Source: an uncultured Collinsella sp. | Lineage (GTDB): Bacteria > Actinomycetota > Coriobacteriia > Coriobacteriales > Coriobacteriaceae | Length of the DNA: 17,143 bases | Reading direction: 5' to 3' | Assembly: GCA_902474645.1 (NCBI GenBank) | Contig: CABRWN010000026.1 | Coordinates: forward strand, 1-17,143 | In this document: positions 1-6,479 of the stretch, in pieces | Position numbering within the stretch: position 1 is the first letter of the stretch | Layout: each line of letters starts with the position of its first letter | Program-made: the position numbers and the translations under genes | The notes under the pieces: model-generated | What the model saw: only the letters and a program-made list of their open reading frames with translations | What the model was told of the DNA's origin: nothing | Databases searched by the model: none

Positions 1-856
1 CGCGCGCGCCGCCAGTGGCTAGCGCATCGTGACCCAGCAGCGCATTGAGCAGCGTCGACTTGCCGGCGCCCGACTCGCCCAAGATCATGGCACAGCTCCC
101 AGCCGGCACGCAGGCGCGAACCTCGTCCAGGCCGAGGCCCTCGGCAGAAGACGTCACGATCACGCGCACGTCCGGACCCACCAGACGGCGCACGCGGTCC
201 AGATCGCGCTCGAGCTCATCGGTCTCGCAGCGGTCGGCCTTGGTGAGCACCACCACCGGCTCGGCATCGCAGTCGAGCGCCAACACCAGTGAGCGCGCCA
301 CGCGATCGAGCAGCAGCTCGCCGGCGCCGAGTGCCTGCACGATCAGCACGCAGTCAACGTTAGAGCAGAGCACCTGGCGCTCACCGCGCGCACGGCCACG
401 CCAACGCTCAAAGCTCGTACGGCGCGGCAGTACGCACTCGATCACGCCCATGTCGTGCCCGGGAGCGCGGCGCACCGCCACGCGGTCGCCCACGGCAGGC
501 AGCAGGACCTCGTCCTCGCCGCGCGACTTGGCAAACCCTACGGCGTGCTCGGCACGAAACGTGCCATCGGCAGTCGCCACCAGCGGAAACCCGCGGTCCA
601 GGCGCACCACGGCACCGAGCTGCATCTGCTCGGGCTCCTCGGCCTGTGCGCAAAAGTCGTCAAATGCAGCCTGCTGAGCCGCATCGACCGGCAGGTCATC
701 GAACGCCGGAACATCCTGCAGCGCGTCAAGCCCCGGTACACTCGCCAGCAACTCCTCAGCAGATGCAGGGGCTTCGGTCGCAAGCTTCCGACGACGGTCA
801 CGCTTAGCCCGCGCCCCCGTCGTCTTTTTCTTCGCCTTAGCCTTAGCCTTGCCCAC
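1..856 (-). CDS. rsgA: Ribosome small-subunit-dependent GTPase RsgA, 5' part (3' end outside window)
   Basis: RsgA is a circularly permuted GTPase that helps mature the 30S subunit and checks its decoding site. The minus frame is open from a GTG at 854-856 to the window edge, giving 285 residues. A GGAGG lies 5 bases before the GTG. The first ~20 residues are Lys/Ala-rich and basic, as in other RsgA proteins, followed by an acidic linker and an OB-fold-like stretch (about residues 85-150). The permuted order is visible: the G4-like TKAD at 205-208 comes before the P-loop GESGAGKST at 260-268, which is followed by LLNALLG. The G3 motif and the C-terminal zinc knuckle are beyond the edge. It lies 41 bases downstream of the small HTH gene and may be co-transcribed with it. 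The family call is secure; the N-terminal extension before the OB fold is somewhat long. Confidence 0.9.
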   Translation of the reverse strand, partial: MGKAKAKAKKKTTGARAKRDRRRKLATEAPASAEELLASVPGLDALQDVPAFDDLPVDAAQQAAFDDFCAQAEEPEQMQLGAVVRLDRGFPLVATADGTFRAEHAVGFAKSRGEDEVLLPAVGDRVAVRRAPGHDMGVIECVLPRRTSFERWRGRARGERQVLCSNVDCVLIVQALGAGELLLDRVARSLVLALDCDAEPVVVLTKADRCETDELERDLDRVRRLVGPDVRVIVTSSAEGLGLDEVRACVPAGSCAMILGESGAGKSTLLNALLGHDALATGGAR

Positions 857-897
857 AAACGCCTCCCAGCACAAAACCACACAACTGAGCAGGTATT

Positions 898-1149
898 TTA
901 ACGCATTGTTCCGTCCGACTTACCAAATGCTGCGGCGTACTCGTCATCATCCATCCAATCGATGATGTCGCCGGGCTTGCAATGAAGCGCCTCGCACATT
1001 GCTTGAAGTGTAGAAAAGCGGATCCCCTTGAGTCTTCCCGTTTTAATTCGAGACAGATTAACAGGCGATATTCCAATGATTTCGGCAAGTTCCTGCGACG
1101 AGATTTTACGGTCCGCCATCACGCGGTCAAGACGCATAACAATCGGCAC
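898..1149 (-). CDS. Small Cro/CI-type HTH transcriptional regulator (YozG-like)
   Basis: This 83-residue protein is almost entirely one helix-turn-helix DNA-binding domain. The stretch from MADRKISSQELAEIIG through SPVNLSRIKTGRLKGIRF has the spacing of the XRE fold, and CEALHCKPGDIIDW is the typical C-terminal helix of the small YozG-type regulators. The start is a GTG at 1147-1149 with AGGGGG 7 bases upstream; a later ATG at 1137 is possible. It follows the DUF2975 membrane-protein gene with an 11-base gap that holds its ribosome binding site, so the two form an operon. This pairing is known from other Firmicutes and Actinobacteria (the yoaS/yozG type). The target genes and signal are unknown; autoregulation of the pair is the usual guess. 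Confidence 0.85.
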   Translation of the reverse strand: MPIVMRLDRVMADRKISSQELAEIIGISPVNLSRIKTGRLKGIRFSTLQAMCEALHCKPGDIIDWMDDDEYAAAFGKSDGTMR

Positions 1150-1160
1150 CGTGCCACCCC

Positions 1161-1649
1161 CTAGAGAATCTCGTCTGCATCTTCCTGCAATACCCTACCG
1201 TATTCAAAGACCCCCGCCAACGCAAAGAAAACGAGTCCGTAAGAAAGCGATTGAAAATCAAACTCGGGAAACACGGGCTCAGCCGTTCCAAGAACATTGC
1301 TGTATGGCAATTGAATCGTCGGCCATATGATGCTGATGACGGCTTTTACCGACATCAGGAGGCCAGCCGCGACCAAAATCCTGGTCTGCCACTTACCAAA
1401 AGGACGACCCTCATGCCTGACTTTCGCCGTCAGAATCGTAAACAGAAGAAACGTTGCAGCGTCGCAAAGCGTGCTAACCATAAACAAGAGCAGAAATCCG
1501 CCGCTCACCGCAGAGATACCCTCGATGAGCAACAGGTTCGCAAGATGAACGAACAACACCACGCAACATAGCGCTTGAACCGCCAGGGCGATACAGAAGA
1601 TTGTCAGAAAACTCGTCGTCAACCGCAGATGTATATCGCGATCTTTCAT
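1161..1649 (-). CDS. DUF2975 family four-helix membrane protein
   Basis: The protein has 162 residues when started at the ATG at 1647-1649, which has AAGGAGGAGA just upstream. A frame extension to 1721 lacks a ribosome binding site and is less likely. There are four hydrophobic segments: one after the start (TFLTIFCIALAVQALCCVV), one at GGFLLLFMVSTLCDAATFLL, one at ILVAAGLLMSVKAVISIIW, and a last one at YGLVFFALAGVFEYG. The C-terminus VFEYGRVLQEDADEIL matches the DUF2975 ending (F..G..LQE..D). The biochemical role of the family is unknown. It is the first gene of a two-gene unit with an HTH regulator, which suggests a membrane partner or target of that regulator. It is more AT-rich than rsgA downstream. 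Confidence 0.78.
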   Translation of the reverse strand: MKDRDIHLRLTTSFLTIFCIALAVQALCCVVLFVHLANLLLIEGISAVSGGFLLLFMVSTLCDAATFLLFTILTAKVRHEGRPFGKWQTRILVAAGLLMSVKAVISIIWPTIQLPYSNVLGTAEPVFPEFDFQSLSYGLVFFALAGVFEYGRVLQEDADEIL

Positions 1650-1810
1650 TTCTCCTCCTTTTTTCCTTATTTCCCTGCGTTCATTGTACTTTTCAATCCA
1701 ACCGCTCTCGCTCAAAACCATTTACCGGCAAATCGATACCGTTCATTTTAAAGAATCTTTATTTAATGTTTTATATAAATTAATTTAACTTTATAGAGTT
1801 TGGAGGACCC
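1650..1810. promoter_or_regulatory. AT-rich divergent spacer, probable promoters for both flanking units
   Basis: This spacer lies between two divergent genes. The 60 bases at 1741-1800 contain only 8 G or C, a sharp contrast with the rest of the window. Several TATAAA/TATAAT-like hexamers occur (for example around 1773-1780), but no convincing -35 and -10 pair stands out, so I do not assign exact promoters. A GGAGG at 1802-1806 is the ribosome binding site of the plus-strand gene at 1811. Confidence 0.45.
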
Positions 1811-2245
1811 ATGAGAAAGCAAGCCGTCCTTATCCTTATCTTATCGCTGTCCCTTTTCGCCCTCTTCTCGTCAGTACGAACCAATTCCGATCCAATCAAT
1901 ATCTCATTGCCCGAATTTCGATCGAAATTAAGCAAAGGCGAATCTTTTATCGTGCAAATTGAGCTGGAGGGCTGCCCGGCCTGTGAAGAACTCCGTGCGG
2001 CAGAGCGCTCGCTTTCGCCGAGTCTCAAGAACGACATCGAGATCCTCGTTGTCCCTAAGAGCCAAAAGGAAGTTGATAGGGAAACACTTAAGGCGCTTCT
2101 GCCGTCATTCGAGTTTTATCCTTCAATTTTTGCCATCTCTGAAGGAAAGATAGCGTCCGAGTTCGACCTTTCCACGCTTGATTCGTTTGAAATGCGTTTC
2201 ACGGATTGGAGGCTGAATCTGAACAACACAGCAATGTCAAGCTAA
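1811..2245 (+). CDS. Membrane-anchored thioredoxin-fold protein with CPAC site
   Basis: This 144-residue protein starts at an ATG with GGAGG 4 bases upstream. Residues 3-21 form a signal anchor (QAVLILILSLSLFALFSSV), so the rest should face outward. A thioredoxin-like core follows: the strand SFIVQIELEG leads into the redox motif C55-P-A-C58, and YPSIFAISEGK at 103-113 carries a proline (P104) in the position of the cis-proline loop. Bacteriocin clusters of lactic acid bacteria use similar small thioredoxin-fold accessory proteins to form disulfides in the secreted product. It is the first gene of a three-gene plus-strand unit; the next gene begins 17 bases downstream and encodes an exported protein with a C-terminal cysteine pair, a plausible substrate. 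The oxidoreductase fold is well supported; the substrate is inferred. Confidence 0.7.
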   Translation: MRKQAVLILILSLSLFALFSSVRTNSDPINISLPEFRSKLSKGESFIVQIELEGCPACEELRAAERSLSPSLKNDIEILVVPKSQKEVDRETLKALLPSFEFYPSIFAISEGKIASEFDLSTLDSFEMRFTDWRLNLNNTAMSS

Positions 2246-2262
2246 ATGTCAGGAGGATACAC

Positions 2263-2760
2263 ATGCTACGCAACGTTCCCGTAAGCCGTAAGTCATTCAT
2301 CGCAAGTGCAGTTGCGCTTTGCTCAATTGCCATTTCACCAAAGCAATCTAAGGCGCAACCTCTTGAAGTAGAGTTCCCTTCTGCCGAAGAGTACATTGAA
2401 GCTGTCAATGAGTCCGGCACAGGATGGACGACATACGCACTAGATGAAAACGGAGATGTCCAAATTATCGATCGATTCCAGACCCTGTCTTTGGATGATT
2501 TAGCAACTGCCACACGCGGCGCTAAAGAATGGATCGTCAAAATTGCCATTTTTATTGGAAAAGAACTTATCGGCTATGTAACGGGGCTTGTAATCGACGG
2601 ACTGATTAAGAAGATCATAAGCAAAACCGGAGGTTATTGGCCTGAGTATGCAGCAAAGCAACTCCTTGGACACCCCGTACCCGCAGGCAACGCGTACCGT
2701 CTACCTTGCAGCGTCTATCCCCCCAACTCCGGAGAATACATTCGTTGTATAAATAGTTAG
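2263..2760 (+). CDS. Exported protein of unknown family with amphipathic helix and C-terminal cysteine pair
   Basis: I do not recognise this 165-residue protein. The ATG at 2263 has AGGAGG close upstream (AGGAGGATACAC); an upstream in-frame ATG at 2206 overlaps the previous gene and lacks such a site. Residues 1-31 look like a signal peptide: VSRKSFIASAVALCSIAIS followed by QSKA-Q as a likely cleavage site. S-R-K-S-F-I resembles a Tat motif with Lys in place of the second Arg. The mature part has an acidic segment, then a long hydrophobic/amphipathic stretch at about 86-120 (KEWIVKIAIFIGKELIGYVT, then GLVIDGLIKKIIS), and a tail with C149 and C162, spaced 12 residues apart. Secreted pore-forming peptides are built in a similar way. 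Its upstream neighbour is a CPAC thioredoxin-fold protein and its downstream neighbour a small membrane protein. The gene is certain; any toxin or bacteriocin role is a guess. Confidence 0.65.
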   Translation: MLRNVPVSRKSFIASAVALCSIAISPKQSKAQPLEVEFPSAEEYIEAVNESGTGWTTYALDENGDVQIIDRFQTLSLDDLATATRGAKEWIVKIAIFIGKELIGYVTGLVIDGLIKKIISKTGGYWPEYAAKQLLGHPVPAGNAYRLPCSVYPPNSGEYIRCINS

Positions 2761-2769
2761 GATACGGCT

Positions 2770-3099
2770 ATGTTGCCAGTCATCATTGCCCCCGTAATTG
2801 GTGTATGGGGCATCCAGTATTTCCTCAACAAGAAGTGGCTCTGGGGCATTGGGTGCATAGCGATAACATTAATATGCTATTTCCTTAGCCTCATTGTCAA
2901 AGCATGCTGGCCGAGTGCCATCTCTTTTGGAATTGCTCTTCTCAGCTCGGTCCAGCTATATGGAAGCAAAAAGGGTTTGTCCTTCTTTAGTGCCCTGATA
3001 TCGGCTCCGCTACCTCTGCAAATCTACTGGGGAATTATGGCCGTCATCGTTCTCTTTATGCCTCAAATCCCCTTCAGCGACGTTCCCGGCTTCTCCTAA
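2770..3099 (+). CDS. Small four-helix membrane protein of unknown function
   Basis: This 109-residue protein is mostly hydrophobic, with about four predicted membrane segments: 2-18, 25-44, 48-63 and 85-98. The short connecting loops hold basic pairs (KK at 21-22 and 67-68). The AGGA of its ribosome binding site (2759-2762) overlaps the stop codon of the preceding gene, so the two are probably translationally coupled. I recognise no family. Position and size would suit an immunity protein, a small transporter or an anchor for the exported protein encoded just upstream. It shares the lower GC content of that gene. No clear plus-strand terminator follows; the nearest hairpin has its T-tract on the minus strand. 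Confidence 0.62.
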   Translation: MLPVIIAPVIGVWGIQYFLNKKWLWGIGCIAITLICYFLSLIVKACWPSAISFGIALLSSVQLYGSKKGLSFFSALISAPLPLQIYWGIMAVIVLFMPQIPFSDVPGFS

Positions 3100-3162
3100 C
3101 GCGTCGCCGATTCAACCCCATACAATCCAGTTCACAAAAAGAGTCGGTCGAGCAAATGCTCT

Positions 3163-3197
3163 AAAAAAGAGCTGGCCGGGCAAAGCCCGACCAGCTC
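3163..3197 (-). terminator. Rho-independent terminator of the Ca2+ ATPase gene
   Basis: A 13-base stem (3169-3181 with 3185-3197, one mismatch) closes over a three-base loop. Read on the minus strand it is followed by six T (3163-3168), which fits termination of the ATPase transcript about 160 bases after its stop codon. The plus side has no T-run, so it is a poor terminator for the gene ending at 3099. Confidence 0.8.
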
Positions 3198-3256
3198 ACA
3201 TACTTTCCCTCAGCCCTTTTCATCCGCACGGGAGAAAAGCCAGCAAGGATAGCGCA

Positions 3257-3344
3257 GGGCCCGCCCCGGAAGCCCTTTCTCCCGAACGATCCCGCAGCGC
3301 GAAGCGCGAGGACCAGTGAGGGAGAAAGGGCGTGGGGCGGGCCC
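3257..3344. repeat. Long imperfect inverted repeat with internal hairpin
   Basis: The left arm at 3257-3283 and the right arm at 3320-3344 pair over GGGCCCGCCCC and GCCCTTTCTCCC, interrupted only by a small asymmetric bulge (GGAA against AC/GT). The 36-base centre contains a smaller hairpin, GCGC-GAA-GCGC. It lies between the ATPase stop codon and the terminator, so it would be in the 3' untranslated RNA. The form is that of a dispersed palindromic repeat (REP/MITE-like), but copy number cannot be seen from one window. Confidence 0.6.
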
Positions 3345-3356
3345 GGACAGGTTAAC

Positions 3357-6038
3357 TTACTCCTTCTCGATCGCGCGCATGATCGCCTTGTAGATCTCCA
3401 TCAGCGGGATGATCAGGAAGGCCAGGCCCAGCGCGGCGACAACGCCCTTGAGCTCAAGCGTCACGGGGCCAAAGAACATCTCGGCAAGCGTCGGCTGAAC
3501 GGTCACGATAACCGTCAGTACCAGCGCCAGCGCGGCCGAAGCCCACAGCCACTTGTTCTGCTTCTTCATGCTAAACAGCGACGCGCGACGGCTGCGCATA
3601 TTGAAGCAGTGGAAGATCTCGACCATGTTGAGCGTGATGAACGCCATCATCACGCCTTCCTCGTCGGCATTGCCGGCAATCATATCGGCGATGTGGATGT
3701 AGCCCATGTCAAAGTACACGCCCACAAAGAAGCTCGCCAGCACCAGCACGGTGATGATCAAGCCCTGGACCACGCAGTCCAGGCCCATATTGCCGGCAAA
3801 GACGCCATCCTTGGCGTTGCGCGGCTTGCGCTTCATGATATCGCCCTCGGCATCCTCCATGCCCAGCGCGAGCGCGGGGAAGCAGTCGGTGACCAGGTTC
3901 ACCCACAGCAACTGCACCGGCTGGAAGATGGTAAAGCCGATGAGCGTGGCAATGAACACCGAGAACACCTCGGCAAGGTTGGCCGAAAGCAGGAACTGGA
4001 TGACCTTGCGGATGTTGTCGTAGATGCGACGGCCCTCTTCGCAGGCACCGATGATGGTGGCGAAGTTATCGTCGGCGAGCACCATATCAGCGACGTTCTT
4101 GGTGACGTCGGTGCCAGTGATGCCCATACCGACGCCGATGTCGGCGCGCTTGATGGACGGGGCATCGTTGACGCCGTCGCCCGTCATGGCCACGATCTGG
4201 TCGCGCGACTTCCAAGCCTCGACGATGCGGGTCTTGTGCTCGGGCTGGACGCGGGCGTACACGCCGTAGTCCTCGATGTGCGCGTCGAGCTCCTCGTCGC
4301 TCATGCGGTCGAGGTCGGCACCGGTAATGGCCTGGCTGCGGTCGGCGACGATGCCCAGCTGCTTGGCGATGGCCACGGCGGTGTCGATGTGGTCGCCCGT
4401 GATCATGACGGTGCGGATGCCGGCGTCGTGCGCCTCGCGGATAGCGTCGGCCACCTCGGGACGGACCGGGTCAATCATGCCGGACAGGCCACAGAAGACC
4501 AGGTCATGCTCAAGCGCAGCGGGGCTGCAGTCGGCGGGAACCTCGGTGTAGGTGCGGCTCGCCAGCGCCAGCACGCGCAGAGCCTCGTCTGCCATGGCCT
4601 TGTTGGCTGCCACGAGCTCGGCGCGACGCTCCTCGGTCAGCGGGACGACCTTTTCGCCCTCGTAGATATGGGTGCACAGGCCGATCACCACGTCTGGCGC
4701 GCCCTTGGTGTACTGCTCGTACTCGCCGTCCAGGGTCTCGACGACCACGGACATCATCTTGCGGCCCGAGTCGAACGGGGCCTCGCCCACGCGCGGGTGC
4801 TCGGCAGTCAGGCCAGTAAGACCAGCCTTGCCGGCATCGTTGACAAGTGCGCACTCGGTCGGCTCGCCCACGGCCTCGCCCAGCTCCTCGTCCCACTGGG
4901 CATCGGAGCACAGCGCCATGCCGGCCAAGAACTTTTCCTTGGGCGCAGCGAGCTCGTGCTTGACGACGGTCATCTTGTTCTGGGTAAGCGTGCCGGTCTT
5001 GTCCGAGCAGATGGTCTGCGTGCAGCCGAGCGTCTCGACAGCAGAAAGCTTGCGGATAATCGCCTGGCGCTTGGCCATCTTGGTCACGCCGAGCGAAAGG
5101 ACGATGGTCACGACGGCGACCAGGCCCTCGGGGATGGCGGCGACGGCGAGCGAGACGGCGACCATAAAGGTGTCGAGCAGGGCAGTCGGGTCGGTAAGGA
5201 CGTTACCCACGCCGTGACGGATGATGTCGACGCCAAAGATCACGACGCAGATGACGATAACCATAATGGTAAGAATACGGCTGAGCTCGGCGAGCTTCAC
5301 CTGCAGCGGCGTGAGCTCTTCCTTGGCCTCGGCCAGGGCGCCAGCGATCTTGCCCATCTCGGTGTTCATGCCGGTACCGACCACGACGGCGCGACCGCGG
5401 CCGTACACCACGGTGGAGCCCATGTAGCACATGTTCTTGCGGTCGCCGAGCGGCACGTCGTCGGTGCCCGCGGCAAGCTCAATCACGTTGGCGTGCTTCT
5501 CGACCGGCACGGACTCGCCGGTCAGTGCGGCCTCTTCGATCTTCATCGTGGCGCTCTCGAGCACGCGGCAGTCGGCCGGGACGGAGTCGCCTGCCTCGAG
5601 CATGATCACATCGCCGGGCACGAGCTCGGCGCTCGGCAGGTGCACGAGCTTGCCGTCGCGCAGAACCTTGGACTGCGCGGCGCTCATCTCCTGCAATGCC
5701 TCGAGAGCTTCCTCGCTCTTGGCCTCCTGAACCACGCCCAGCACCGAGTTGACGATAACGACGAACATGATGATGGCGACATCGGCAAAGTCCGCCTCGC
5801 CCTTGACCATGCCCGTGAGCGCGCTGATGATGGCGGCAACGATCAGCATGATGACCATAGGGTCGGCCATCTGCTCAAAGAAACGCTTCCACAGCGGCGT
5901 CTTCTCGGCTTCCTCAAGCTTGTTAGGGCCTGTCTTGGCGAGGCGCGACGACGCCTCGTCGTTGCTCAGGCCGAGGTTCTCATCGACACCTTGGTCGCTG
6001 AGCACCTCCGCCGCGGCGGACAGGTATTCCTTTTGCAT
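3357..6038 (-). CDS. P2A-type calcium-transporting ATPase (SERCA/PMR1-like)
   Basis: This 893-residue protein uses ATP to pump cations, most likely Ca2+, out of the cytoplasm. The whole P-type layout is present: N-terminal cation-ATPase domain (1-60), helices M1-M2 (about 61-104), actuator domain with TGES at 173-176, M4 with PEGL at 303-306, phosphorylation site D346 in DKTGTLT, nucleotide-binding KGAPD at 445-449, hinge TGDGVNDAP at 619-627, and M5-M10 to the end. Residues matching the SERCA Ca2+ ligands are kept: E304 in M4, N687 and E690 in FLLSANLAE, N714, T717 and D718 in WVNLVTDCF, and E807 in M8. Both calcium sites therefore look intact. AGGAGGGG lies 7 bases before the ATG. The gene is monocistronic, divergent from pyk and followed by its own terminator. 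Ca2+ specificity rather than Mn2+ is inferred from those residues. Confidence 0.93.
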   Translation of the reverse strand: MQKEYLSAAAEVLSDQGVDENLGLSNDEASSRLAKTGPNKLEEAEKTPLWKRFFEQMADPMVIMLIVAAIISALTGMVKGEADFADVAIIMFVVIVNSVLGVVQEAKSEEALEALQEMSAAQSKVLRDGKLVHLPSAELVPGDVIMLEAGDSVPADCRVLESATMKIEEAALTGESVPVEKHANVIELAAGTDDVPLGDRKNMCYMGSTVVYGRGRAVVVGTGMNTEMGKIAGALAEAKEELTPLQVKLAELSRILTIMVIVICVVIFGVDIIRHGVGNVLTDPTALLDTFMVAVSLAVAAIPEGLVAVVTIVLSLGVTKMAKRQAIIRKLSAVETLGCTQTICSDKTGTLTQNKMTVVKHELAAPKEKFLAGMALCSDAQWDEELGEAVGEPTECALVNDAGKAGLTGLTAEHPRVGEAPFDSGRKMMSVVVETLDGEYEQYTKGAPDVVIGLCTHIYEGEKVVPLTEERRAELVAANKAMADEALRVLALASRTYTEVPADCSPAALEHDLVFCGLSGMIDPVRPEVADAIREAHDAGIRTVMITGDHIDTAVAIAKQLGIVADRSQAITGADLDRMSDEELDAHIEDYGVYARVQPEHKTRIVEAWKSRDQIVAMTGDGVNDAPSIKRADIGVGMGITGTDVTKNVADMVLADDNFATIIGACEEGRRIYDNIRKVIQFLLSANLAEVFSVFIATLIGFTIFQPVQLLWVNLVTDCFPALALGMEDAEGDIMKRKPRNAKDGVFAGNMGLDCVVQGLIITVLVLASFFVGVYFDMGYIHIADMIAGNADEEGVMMAFITLNMVEIFHCFNMRSRRASLFSMKKQNKWLWASAALALVLTVIVTVQPTLAEMFFGPVTLELKGVVAALGLAFLIIPLMEIYKAIMRAIEKE

Positions 6039-6123
6039 ATAGAGTCCCCTCCTGGGATTCGGGCCACTCAGCAGATTGATGCCCGATCATAATTCCCAGG
6101 AGAAGGGCAAGGGCTCATCAAGG

Positions 6124-6142
6124 CTGCCGTGCTGAGCGGCAG
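6124..6142 (-). promoter_or_regulatory. Hairpin at the 5' end of the ATPase leader
   Basis: CTGCCG (6124-6129) and CGGCAG (6137-6142) form a perfect 6-bp stem with a 7-base loop, extended by TCAA/TTGA across a two-base bulge. If the promoter call is right, it sits within the first 30 bases of the ATPase mRNA, where it could stabilise the transcript or bind a regulator. Confidence 0.35.
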
Positions 6143-6156
6143 TTGATAGTGGAGCT

Positions 6157-6186
6157 ATGGTACCCCAAAGCGACGCGTCTAGCCAA
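6157..6186 (-). promoter_or_regulatory. Candidate promoter of the Ca2+ ATPase gene
   Basis: On the minus strand, TTGGCT (6181-6186) and TACCAT (6157-6162) are separated by 18 bases. Each matches 4 of 6 sigma-A consensus bases. It would give a leader of about 110 bases. Confidence 0.35.
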
Positions 6187-6385
6187 AACATTCCATCTGG
6201 AAACACGGCACAGGCGCAACGGTGCAGACAGTGTGATGCTCAAGATTGATAAAACGTTTTTTCTTCGGCGCATCGTCAAACTAAAATATCGCCCAGATAG
6301 CAGCGGTTAGAACGGTTGGTAAAGTTTTTGCATATACCGTTTTTCCGCAAAAAATGAACTTCTAATTCGGCATACGGTCGATTTT

Positions 6386-6416
6386 TTGGGGTATTCGGTC
6401 GCCATTTCGTTATAAT
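6386..6416 (+). promoter_or_regulatory. Candidate pyk promoter
   Basis: A perfect TATAAT lies at 6411-6416. The best -35 is TTGGGG at 6386-6391 with a 19-base spacer, which is weak and long, so an activator or a different -35 is possible. The leader would be about 55-60 bases. Confidence 0.55.
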
Positions 6417-6479
6417 CATCTCAGTTTTATTTCTTATGGTTTATCTATCAGCGCAAGACGATGTCAGATGGAGGTCTGA

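Larger units (their letters stand above)
6039..6479. other. Divergent intergenic region between the Ca2+ ATPase gene and pyk
   Basis: This 441-base stretch has no convincing gene. It is more AT-rich than its neighbours in the part nearest pyk. It holds a likely ATPase promoter with a 5' hairpin, an AT-rich inverted repeat (TTTTTGC at 6325-6331, GCAAAAA at 6347-6353), two copies of an AT(A/T)CGGTCG motif near 6372 and 6393, and the pyk -10 element. Confidence 0.6.

Noticed and set aside
45..677. 210-residue plus-strand frame at the left edge
   Set aside because: It is antisense to rsgA, whose P-loop and G4 motif are clear on the minus strand; Ser/Arg/Thr-rich and without motifs.
2206..2262. 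Earlier start for the exported protein, overlapping the upstream gene
   Set aside because: It would put 19 polar residues before the signal peptide and has no ribosome binding site, whereas the ATG at 2263 has AGGAGG.
3163..3197. Terminator for the plus-strand cassette ending at 3099
   Set aside because: The T-tract is only on the minus-strand side, so I assign it to the Ca2+ ATPase transcript.
3609..6092. 827-residue open frame on the plus strand
   Set aside because: It lies antisense to the Ca2+ ATPase gene; the translation is rich in His, Asp, Val and Leu from mirrored codon bias and shows no domain.
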